In this document: in pieces, positions 1 through 5,069 of the stretch
Position numbering within the stretch: position 1 is the first letter of the stretch
Layout of the letters: each line of letters begins with the position of its first letter
Program-made: the position numbers and the translations under genes
NCBI GenBank assembly: GCA_944323945.1
Contig: CALUUL010000107.1
Location: 1 to 5,069 of the forward strand
Reading direction: 5' to 3'
From: Candidatus Gastranaerophilales bacterium
Lineage (GTDB): Bacteria > Cyanobacteriota > Vampirovibrionia > Gastranaerophilales > Gastranaerophilaceae
DNA: 5,069 bases
Notes under the pieces: generated by a model
What the model saw: only the letters and a program-made list of their open reading frames with translations
Database searches by the model: none
What the model was told of the DNA's origin: nothing

Positions 1-212
1 TCACTTGAATGATGGTCAAAAGCCATATAAACACCACTGCAATATGGCAAGCTGGCTGTAATATCCGTTTCTCCCAATTGAATTTTTCCATCTTGTACAT
101 CTTTGGGATGAACAAATTTTACATCATCAATTAGACCAATTTCTTTTAATAATGCAGCACAAACTAAACCATCAAAATTACTTCTTGTATATAATGTATA
201 TTTTTCACTCAT
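1..212 (-). CDS. DHH-family phosphoesterase (exopolyphosphatase-like), N-terminal part, cut by the left edge
   Basis: Reading leftwards from the ATG at 212-210 gives 70 residues beginning MSEKYTLYTRSNFDGLVCAA, and the frame is still open at base 1. The TRSxFDGLVCAALLKE block (residues 9-24), the HPKDVQDGKI block (35-44) and FDHHSS (65-70) match the N-terminal part of DHH phosphoesterases annotated as exopolyphosphatase-like. In this superfamily, motif I aspartates and the DHH motif bind the divalent metals used to hydrolyse phosphoester or phosphoanhydride bonds. The true substrate of this subgroup is not known to me. Motif I reads S-N-F-D-G, where I expect S-D-F-D-G, so one presumed metal ligand is Asn12. 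No signal peptide is seen, so it is probably cytoplasmic. The start is set by a GGAGG six bases upstream. The gene follows valS on the same strand but lies behind the valS terminator, so it is probably transcribed separately. The family call is firm; the substrate is not. Confidence 0.82.
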   Translation of the reverse strand, partial: MSEKYTLYTRSNFDGLVCAALLKEIGLIDDVKFVHPKDVQDGKIQLGETDITASLPYCSGVYMAFDHHSS

Positions 213-218
213 AATAGT

Positions 219-223
219 CCTCC
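219..223 (-). promoter_or_regulatory. Ribosome binding site of the DHH gene
   Basis: On the minus strand the sequence reads GGAGGACTATTATG. This is a consensus GGAGG core with a 6-base spacer to the ATG at 212-210. It fixes the start of the DHH gene and is the strongest ribosome binding site in the window. Confidence 0.85.
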
Positions 224-236
224 GTACAAATTGTAC
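224..236. repeat. 13-bp palindrome GTACAA-A-TTGTAC abutting the ribosome binding site
   Basis: Two perfect 6-base arms (224-229 and 231-236) flank a single central base. The element touches the GGAGG of the DHH gene on one side and overlaps a TATAGT hexamer (240-235, minus strand) on the other. With one central base it is better suited to binding a dimeric protein as DNA than to forming an RNA hairpin. Only a four- or five-pair stem would be possible in RNA. It may be an operator for the DHH gene, but no second copy occurs in the window and no regulator is visible. It could also be chance in an A/T-rich leader. Confidence 0.4.
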
Positions 237-246
237 TATACCTGAA

Positions 247-277
247 CAACTTAAAATTCATCTATCAAGTTGAATTT
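247..277 (-). repeat. Two overlapping, mutually exclusive inverted repeats in the DHH leader
   Basis: Arms AAATTCA (254-260) and TGAATTT (271-277) pair over 7 bases with a 10-base loop. Arms CAACTT (247-252) and AAGTTG (267-272) pair over 6 bases with a 14-base loop. They share bases 271-272, so both cannot form at once. All stems are weak and A/T-rich. I record them because they lie between the candidate promoter and the start codon; they may have no function. Confidence 0.2.
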
Positions 278-286
278 CATTATTAT

Positions 287-315
287 AAAATATCAAATTT
301 TTTATATTTTTTCAA
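287..315 (-). promoter_or_regulatory. Candidate sigma-70-type promoter of the DHH gene
   Basis: On the minus strand a TTGAAA -35 hexamer (315-310) is followed after 17 bases by TATTTT (292-287), preceded by TGA, which is an extended -10 TGn. A better -10 hexamer, TATAAT (287-282), lies just downstream but has no good -35 at normal spacing. Either would give a leader of roughly 65 bases. The region is very A/T-rich, so chance matches are easy. It lies correctly placed after the valS terminator and before the DHH gene. Confidence 0.4.
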
Positions 316-342
316 ATAGACATTTTTATAATTTGCCATCTA

Positions 343-379
343 AAATAAGAGGGAACAATTATAATGTTCCCTCTTATTT
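343..379 (-). terminator. Intrinsic terminator of valS
   Basis: A perfect 15-base-pair stem (343-357 with 365-379) closes a 7-base loop (358-364), with a GAGGGAAC core and an A/T-rich base. It begins 12 bases after the valS stop codon. On the minus strand the far arm ends in TTATTTT, which supplies a short T-rich exit tract partly inside the stem. On the plus strand the outgoing arm also ends in ATTTAAATT, so weak activity in that direction is possible, but no gene arrives from that side. Confidence 0.88.
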
Positions 380-391
380 AAATTATTATCA

Positions 392-3040
392 TTAATCTTT
401 TAATGAATTTATCAAATCATTTATAGCTTTTTCTTGAACTATTATTTCATCTATCCTGTTTTTTGTCTGTTCAATCAATTCTGGTTTAGCATTAGCCATA
501 AATTTTTCATTATTTGTTCTAGCAAGTAAACTATTCTTTTCTGAAAGTAGCTTTTCCAGTTTTTTATTTTGACGTTTAATTTCTTCATTCAAATCAATCA
601 AACCGGCTAAAGGTACTATTATTTTAGAATTACTTACAACAGCGGACGCTGATTGCTTTATAGTTTTATGTGATTCATCAACATATTTAATTTCTTCTAC
701 CCTTGCCAAACGATGAATATACGATTCTACTTTTTCAAAGATTTTTTCCTCACCATTACCTGCCAAAATTTCAATATTAACTTTGGTTGAAACAGGAATA
801 TTAAAACTTTGTCTTAAGTTTCTTAAAGATTTGATAGTTTCAAATACCAATTCCATTTGTGTACTTTCATCCGCGAAGTTAAGTTTTTCATCATATATCG
901 GATATTTTGAAAGCATTATTGCTTTAACATCCTTTTTATTAGGCATCAATTGCCAAATAGATTCTGTAATATGAGGCATAATAGGATGAATTAGTCTTAA
1001 TGTCATATCAAGAACATATCTCAATACTCTTTGAGTGTTTAGTTTTAAACTATTATCCTGAAGTTGAATCTTAGCAATTTCAACATACCAATCACAATAT
1101 GAATTCCAGAAGAAATCATATAAAGTATGAGCCATTTCACCAATTCTATAATTTTTAATATTATCATTAGTTTCTTTTGCTGTTTCATTTAATTTATTCA
1201 AAATCCACTTATCAGCAAGCGTTAACTTTTCAAAATCAATATCATTATCATCAATACCTTCAAGGTTCATAAGTACGAATCTTGAAGCATTCCAAATTTT
1301 ATTAGCAAAATTTCTTCCGTATTCAAATTTTTCATCACTGATTTTGATATCTTGACCACCGTATGTACACAAAGATGTAAGAGTAAATCTTAGTGCATCA
1401 CAGCCATATTTATCAATTATACTTACAGGATCAATTGTATTACCTTTAGATTTTGACATTTTTTGACCGTTTTCATCTCTAATTAAACCGTGAATATATA
1501 CGGTTGAAAATGGAGCTTTTTTAGTAAATTCTTCCCCCATAGTAATCATTCTTGCAACCCAGAAGAAAATAATATCAAATCCTGTTACAAGTGTTGAAGT
1601 AGGATAGAATTTTTTGAAATCTTCACTTTCAGTATTTGGCCAACCCATTGTTGAAAATGGCCATAGACCTGATGAAAACCAAGTATCAAGAACATCTGAT
1701 TCTTGTGTATATTTAGACGGATCAGGATTTGATTTTGCTACAACCATTTCACCTGTTTCATTATTATAATATGCAGGTATTTGATGTCCCCACCATAATT
1801 GACGAGAGATACACCAATCACGAATATTTGTCATCCAACCAAGATAATTTTTTGTCCAACGTTCAGGAACAAATTTAATATCACCATTTTCAATAGCCGC
1901 AATAGCAGCTTTAGCAAGCGGCTCCATCCTAACAAACCATTGTTCCGAAAGTAGTGGTTCAATAGTTGTATTACATCTTTGGCATTTACCAACATTATGT
2001 TCAATTGGTTTAATTCTTACCAATCTTCCTTTTTCTTGAAGCATTTCAACTGTTTTTATACGAGCTTCTTCTCTGGTTAAACCTTGAACAGCATAGTGAA
2101 CCTCTTCACAAGCCTTCATTTTTCCTTCTTCATCTATTACCCATATAGGTTTCAAATTATGACGTTTTCCAACTTCAAAATCGTTAGGGTCATGAGCCGG
2201 AGTAATCTTTAAAGCACCTGTACCAAAACTCTTATCTACATAATCATCTGCTATTATAGGAATTTCTCTTCCAGTTAAAGGTATAAGAACTGTTTTCCCT
2301 ATTAAATCTTTATATTTAAAATCACTTGGATTAACAGCGACAGCAACATCACCATAGATAGTTTCAGGTCTCGTTGTAGCTACTACAATAGCTCCTTTTT
2401 CATCTTTTAAAGGATAGCTTATTTCCCACAAATTACTTTTTTCCGTTTCATAATCTGTCTCAACATCTGAAATAGCACTTTGACAACGAGGACACCAGTT
2501 TACAATATAAGCTCCTTTATATATCAAATCTTTTTCGTATAATTTTACAAAAACTTCTTTTACTGCTTCACTACAGCCTTTATCTAAAGTAAAGCGTTCT
2601 CTTGATAAGTCAAAAGAAGCACCTAATCTCTTGAATTGATGAAGAATTGCACTTTTATGTTCGTTAGCCCATTCCCAAGTAAGTTCTACAAACTTTTCTC
2701 TGCCAAGGTCAAAACGAGTCTTACCTTCTTCTCTCAACTTTTTTTCTACAACATTTTGAGTTGCAATACCAGCATGGTCAGTACCTGGCATCCATAATGT
2801 TTCATAGCCGGACATTCTATGATATCTTATTAAAATATCTTGGAGGGTTCCATCTAATGCATGTCCCATATGTAATACCCCGGTAACATTTGGAGGAGGA
2901 ATAACTATTGAATATGGCTCTTTTTCTGATTTTGCATTAGCTTTAAAACACTCATTATCTTCCCAAAATTTATAAATACTTTCTTCTGTTTCTTTTGCAT
3001 TATAAACTGTAGGTAAATCTTCAATTTTGGTTAAACTCAT
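392..3040 (-). CDS. valS: Valyl-tRNA synthetase (ValRS), complete
   Basis: This class I aminoacyl-tRNA synthetase charges tRNA-Val with valine in the cytoplasm and edits mischarged threonine. From Met at 3040 it has 882 residues, normal for bacterial ValRS. In order: PPPNVTGVLHMGHALDG with the HMGH form of the HIGH motif (57-60); a CPRC pair (183-186); the CP1 editing domain with TTRPET (222-227), GTGA and PAHDPNDFEVG (281-291); a CQRC pair (353-356), likely a zinc knuckle; RDWCISRQLWWGHQIP (407-422); DTWFSSGLWPFS (452-462); the KMSKS loop (527-531); an anticodon-binding helical domain (roughly 608-760); and a C-terminal Lys/Glu-rich coiled coil (roughly 813-882) typical of ValRS. The frame extends 12 codons further to an ATG at 3076. 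I prefer 3040 because AAAGGG lies 7 bases upstream, because MSLTKIEDLPTVYNAKETEE fits the usual ValRS N-terminus, and because a candidate -10 touches the upstream ATG. It stands alone, without the T-box leader common in Firmicutes. No key motif is missing. Confidence 0.97.
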   Translation of the reverse strand: MSLTKIEDLPTVYNAKETEESIYKFWEDNECFKANAKSEKEPYSIVIPPPNVTGVLHMGHALDGTLQDILIRYHRMSGYETLWMPGTDHAGIATQNVVEKKLREEGKTRFDLGREKFVELTWEWANEHKSAILHQFKRLGASFDLSRERFTLDKGCSEAVKEVFVKLYEKDLIYKGAYIVNWCPRCQSAISDVETDYETEKSNLWEISYPLKDEKGAIVVATTRPETIYGDVAVAVNPSDFKYKDLIGKTVLIPLTGREIPIIADDYVDKSFGTGALKITPAHDPNDFEVGKRHNLKPIWVIDEEGKMKACEEVHYAVQGLTREEARIKTVEMLQEKGRLVRIKPIEHNVGKCQRCNTTIEPLLSEQWFVRMEPLAKAAIAAIENGDIKFVPERWTKNYLGWMTNIRDWCISRQLWWGHQIPAYYNNETGEMVVAKSNPDPSKYTQESDVLDTWFSSGLWPFSTMGWPNTESEDFKKFYPTSTLVTGFDIIFFWVARMITMGEEFTKKAPFSTVYIHGLIRDENGQKMSKSKGNTIDPVSIIDKYGCDALRFTLTSLCTYGGQDIKISDEKFEYGRNFANKIWNASRFVLMNLEGIDDNDIDFEKLTLADKWILNKLNETAKETNDNIKNYRIGEMAHTLYDFFWNSYCDWYVEIAKIQLQDNSLKLNTQRVLRYVLDMTLRLIHPIMPHITESIWQLMPNKKDVKAIMLSKYPIYDEKLNFADESTQMELVFETIKSLRNLRQSFNIPVSTKVNIEILAGNGEEKIFEKVESYIHRLARVEEIKYVDESHKTIKQSASAVVSNSKIIVPLAGLIDLNEEIKRQNKKLEKLLSEKNSLLARTNNEKFMANAKPELIEQTKNRIDEIIVQEKAINDLINSLKD

Positions 3041-3047
3041 TTTATTG

Positions 3048-3053
3048 CCCTTT
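3048..3053 (-). promoter_or_regulatory. Ribosome binding site that decides the valS start
   Basis: On the minus strand AAAGGG is followed by a 7-base spacer and the ATG at 3040-3038. The alternative in-frame ATG at 3076-3074 has only a weak GGA a few bases upstream. This supports the shorter 882-residue product. Confidence 0.65.
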
Positions 3054-3076
3054 AATTCTAACTGATTTATAATCAT

Positions 3077-3104
3077 ATTATCCGATATAAATTTAAAATT
3101 TAAA
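3077..3104 (-). promoter_or_regulatory. Candidate valS promoter
   Basis: On the minus strand TTTAAA (3104-3099, four of six to consensus) is followed after 16 bases by GATAAT (3082-3077, five of six). Transcription would start about 3070, inside or after the upstream ATG at 3076, so the message would carry only the ATG at 3040 with a leader of about 30 bases. The assignment is by hexamer matching in an A/T-rich region. Confidence 0.45.
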
Positions 3105-3113
3105 GACTTATTT

Positions 3114-3122
3114 TGGTATATT
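3114..3122 (+). promoter_or_regulatory. Candidate extended -10 promoter of the SGNH gene
   Basis: TGGTATATT reads as an extended -10 element (TGn plus TATATT, -10 at 3117-3122). No convincing -35 lies upstream, although a tandem ATTTAAA repeat (3091-3097 and 3098-3104) occupies that area and is shared with the valS -35. Predicted transcription start is about 3129, only around five bases before the ATG at 3134. An alternative -10, TATAAA at 3086-3091, would give a leader of about 36 bases but has a poor -35. Confidence 0.35.
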
Positions 3123-3133
3123 TAACTGTAACA

Positions 3134-4093
3134 ATGAAGAAATTTTGCAAAATATTAATAATAAATATTTTATGTTTAATTCTAATTTTGTTTTTACTTG
3201 AAATTATTTGTTTTTTCTTGACCTTTAAGCAAAGCATAAAAAACATTGAATCTTATAACAAGCTTGTAAATAATACGGCAACAAAAATTACTTTAAAAGA
3301 ACATATGAAAAATTTATATGAAATGGCTGTATTACATACTAAACCAGTTATATATTTTTCAAAAAGTGAGTTTAGAAAACCTGCAGGATTACAATATGAA
3401 TCTCAAAGTCCAGACAAATCTGCAATTATTATCCTTGGTTGTTCGTTCCCGTATGGATATACATTAAAAAACGAAGAAGCTTTTCATTATAAATTATCTG
3501 AATATACAAAAAGAACTGTATATAATCTTTCATTAATTGGAGGTTCACCAAGAGAGATATTATATATGCTTAGAAATGAAAAATTTTTAAACTCTACATT
3601 ATTAAAAAACAGAAAAGCACAATATTTCATATATATTAATATTCCTTCACACAGAAATCGATTATATGCAAATTTCAGACCATTTGTTCCTGCATTTAAA
3701 CCTGTCAACAATAGATTGAAATATTACAGAAATTTTCTTAAAGAAAGATCTTTTTTATACTATCAGTTAATGTTTTTTTATACTAATCATCTTATGAATG
3801 AAAAAAAAGCATTTAATGATCTAAAACTATATTTAAAAGAAATAAACAGAGCTATACAAAATAAATTTGATAATTATGACTCTCCATCTAAGCTTGTTAT
3901 TCTAGTTTATGGAGATTTTTCAAATGACGATTGGAGTGAGCTTAATGATGAAAATATTATTGTTATAAAGATAAATGACATGCTGGGATTCGACATAATG
4001 GATACAGAATATACAATAAGTGATAGAAATCATCCGAACGCAAAAGCTTGGGATGTTATTGTACCTGCACTTGCAAAAGAATTAAATATATAA
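3134..4093 (+). CDS. Membrane-anchored SGNH/GDSL-type hydrolase, substrate unknown
   Basis: The product has 319 residues. Residues 1-6 are MKKFCK, followed by a hydrophobic segment (about 7-31), which looks like an uncleaved signal anchor with the rest outside the membrane. No lipobox or clear signal peptidase site is seen. The globular part has SGNH-hydrolase features: IIILGCSFPYGY (98-109) as block I with candidate nucleophile Ser104 (GCS replaces the classical GDS); NLSLIGGSPREILYML (131-145) in the place of block II, with glycines for the oxyanion hole; YINIPSH (167-173) as a possible block III; and DRNHPNAKAWDVI (297-309) as block V with Asp297 and His300. The catalytic set therefore looks intact, which suggests an esterase or O-acyl hydrolase acting on a cell-surface or envelope substrate; that role is inference. 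An upstream TTG at 3113 would add seven residues. I chose the ATG because it begins a clean signal anchor, although neither has a Shine-Dalgarno. The gene is visibly A/T-richer than its neighbours and stands alone between divergent valS and convergent gpmI. Confidence 0.8.
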   Translation: MKKFCKILIINILCLILILFLLEIICFFLTFKQSIKNIESYNKLVNNTATKITLKEHMKNLYEMAVLHTKPVIYFSKSEFRKPAGLQYESQSPDKSAIIILGCSFPYGYTLKNEEAFHYKLSEYTKRTVYNLSLIGGSPREILYMLRNEKFLNSTLLKNRKAQYFIYINIPSHRNRLYANFRPFVPAFKPVNNRLKYYRNFLKERSFLYYQLMFFYTNHLMNEKKAFNDLKLYLKEINRAIQNKFDNYDSPSKLVILVYGDFSNDDWSELNDENIIVIKINDMLGFDIMDTEYTISDRNHPNAKAWDVIVPALAKELNI

Positions 4094-4095
4094 CA

Positions 4096-4121
4096 AAAAG
4101 CCCCTAAATCATGGGGCTTTT
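4096..4121. terminator. Bidirectional intrinsic terminator between the SGNH gene and gpmI
   Basis: A 9-base-pair stem, AAAAGCCCC (4096-4104) with GGGGCTTTT (4113-4121), closes an 8-base loop. It has a GC-rich core and a T-run on the outgoing side in both directions: TTTTATT on the plus strand and TTTTTG on the minus strand. It starts two bases after the SGNH stop codon and lies six bases beyond the gpmI stop, so one hairpin serves both convergent genes. Confidence 0.9.
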
Positions 4122-4127
4122 ATTCGA

Positions 4128-5069
4128 TTAAAATTTGTTCTTTATCAAAGATTCTCCTGTCATTTCTTTGGGTTTTTCTATTCCCATAATATCAAGAACT
4201 GTTGGTGCTATATCACACAGTGCGCCTGTTTCTTTAAGTTTTACATTTCCCGCATTTATTACAAAAAATGGAACAGGGTTTGTTGTATGTGCAGTGTATG
4301 GTGCATGTGTAACTTTATCTTCCATACATTCTGCATTACCGTGGTCAGCAGTTAGAACAATAGCAACATCATTAGCTTTTGCTTTTTCAACAATTTTACC
4401 AACACAAGTATCAACTGTTTCACAAGCTTTAACTGCTGCTTCCATAACACCTGTATGACCTACCATATCAGGATTTGCAAAGTTTACTAATATAAAACCG
4501 TAATCTTTATTATCAATAGCCTTTAAAACTTCTTCACAAACTGCAGGTGCACTCATTTCAGGCTGCAAATCATAAGTTGCAACTTTTGGTGAATTTATAA
4601 GAACTCTTGTTTCTAATTTATTTGGTTCATCAATACCGCCATTAAAGAAGAATGTAACGTGTGCATATTTTTCTGTTTCTGCAGTTCTAAATTGTTTTAC
4701 TCCGTTTTTATCCAAAACTTCACCAAGCAAGTTAACCAATGGTTGTGGCTCAAATGCAACCGGGAACGGGAATGATGCATCATATTGTTTAAATGTTACA
4801 TAATATAGATTTTTTCTTACTGCTTTTCTGTTAAACCCATCAAAGTTTTCAAACATCATTGCTTTTGAAATTTCTCTTGCTCTATCGGGTCTAAAGTTGA
4901 AGAAAATAATTGCATCATTATCTTGTATTCTTGAATTTGGAACATTAATAACAGTCGGTTCAACAAATTCATCAGTTACATCTTTTGCATAAGAAGCTTC
5001 TACAGCTTCAATTGCAGATTCTGCTTTATTGCCTTCTCCTAAAACAAGCATATTATAAGCTTTTTCAAC
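4128..5069 (-). CDS. gpmI: 2,3-bisphosphoglycerate-independent phosphoglycerate mutase, C-terminal part, cut by the right edge
   Basis: The enzyme interconverts 3- and 2-phosphoglycerate in glycolysis and gluconeogenesis using Mn2+ and a phosphoserine intermediate. The window holds 313 residues of a protein usually near 510; the N-terminus with the catalytic Ser lies beyond the edge. The ATG at 5051 is not the start: VEKAYN precedes it in frame and belongs to the conserved (R)VEKAY segment. Visible in order (fragment numbering): FNFRPDRAREIS with the two substrate-binding arginines (Arg60, Arg63); EKYAHVTFFFNGG with Lys134; NFANPDMVGHTG with metal ligands Asp201 and His205; LTADHGNAE with Asp242 and His243; and AHTTNPVPF with His261. 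These correspond to the known phosphatase-domain metal site and substrate-binding residues of iPGM, and all are present. The C-terminus is intact (GESLIKNKF, TAA stop). It is convergent with the SGNH gene and shares its terminator. Confidence 0.96.
   Translation of the reverse strand, partial: VEKAYNMLVLGEGNKAESAIEAVEASYAKDVTDEFVEPTVINVPNSRIQDNDAIIFFNFRPDRAREISKAMMFENFDGFNRKAVRKNLYYVTFKQYDASFPFPVAFEPQPLVNLLGEVLDKNGVKQFRTAETEKYAHVTFFFNGGIDEPNKLETRVLINSPKVATYDLQPEMSAPAVCEEVLKAIDNKDYGFILVNFANPDMVGHTGVMEAAVKACETVDTCVGKIVEKAKANDVAIVLTADHGNAECMEDKVTHAPYTAHTTNPVPFFVINAGNVKLKETGALCDIAPTVLDIMGIEKPKEMTGESLIKNKF

Noticed and set aside
224..236. Palindrome as a cyanobacterial LexA box
   Set aside because: The GTAC half-sites are five bases apart rather than four, and a DHH phosphoesterase is not an obvious SOS gene. 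I keep it only as an unidentified palindrome.
783..974. A 63-codon open frame on the plus strand inside valS
   Set aside because: It lies opposite the strongly conserved ValRS anticodon-domain region, has no family resemblance and no ribosome binding site. It is a by-product of the real gene.
3113..3133. TTG start giving a seven-residue longer SGNH protein
   Set aside because: It has no Shine-Dalgarno, overlaps the candidate -10 element, and adds residues before what is already a typical MKK signal-anchor start.
3487..3711. A 74-codon open frame on the minus strand inside the SGNH gene
   Set aside because: It is antisense to the SGNH catalytic region and its composition is that of reverse-read A/T-rich coding sequence. 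No ribosome binding site or recognisable domain.
3773..3808. T7 (3773-3779) and A8 (3801-3808) homopolymer runs inside the SGNH gene as phase-variable tracts
   Set aside because: Runs of this length are expected in such A/T-rich coding DNA, the frame is intact, and nothing else suggests on/off switching.
4135..4458. A 107-codon open frame on the plus strand inside gpmI
   Set aside because: It lies antisense to the conserved phosphatase domain of GpmI and would begin just after the shared terminator. Its hydrophobic look comes from the opposite-strand codons.
5049..5051. ATG at 5051 as the start of gpmI
   Set aside because: The frame continues upstream with VEKAYN, part of a conserved iPGM segment, so this is an internal methionine of a gene cut by the window edge.

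Overview
The window is a strongly A/T-rich bacterial stretch of compact, ordinary chromosomal DNA. It holds four protein genes: two complete in the middle and one cut at each edge. The likely host is an anaerobic, host-associated bacterium with a low-GC genome. My best guess is the non-photosynthetic cyanobacterial sister group Gastranaerophilales (Melainabacteria/Vampirovibrionia). This rests on the style of the SGNH protein, the isolated gene order, and a valS with no room for the T-box leader usual in Firmicutes. It is an impression from recall, not a database result, and a Clostridia-like host is not excluded.

Layout, left to right. At 1-212 (minus) is the N-terminal 70 residues of a DHH-family phosphoesterase of the exopolyphosphatase-like type, with a strong GGAGG ribosome binding site. 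Positions 213-391 form its leader and promoter region. This contains a 13-bp palindrome next to the ribosome binding site, two overlapping weak inverted repeats, a candidate promoter, and the intrinsic terminator of the next gene. At 392-3040 (minus) is a complete valyl-tRNA synthetase gene (valS). A 93-bp divergent intergenic region, 3041-3133, carries back-to-back candidate promoters. At 3134-4093 (plus) is a membrane-anchored SGNH/GDSL-type hydrolase of unknown substrate. A bidirectional terminator at 4096-4121 separates it from the convergent gpmI gene, 4128 to the right edge (minus). That gene encodes the C-terminal 313 residues of cofactor-independent phosphoglycerate mutase.

The genes do not form an operon. 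The two minus-strand genes on the left are separated by a terminator, the SGNH gene is transcribed alone on the opposite strand, and gpmI ends convergently against it. Two are core housekeeping functions (tRNA charging and lower glycolysis). The DHH and SGNH proteins are the less characterised members. I found no mobile element, CRISPR array, RNA gene or clear new system. The points worth a second look are small: the valS start choice, a possibly leaderless SGNH mRNA, the palindrome in front of the DHH gene, and an Asp-to-Asn change in the DHH motif I.
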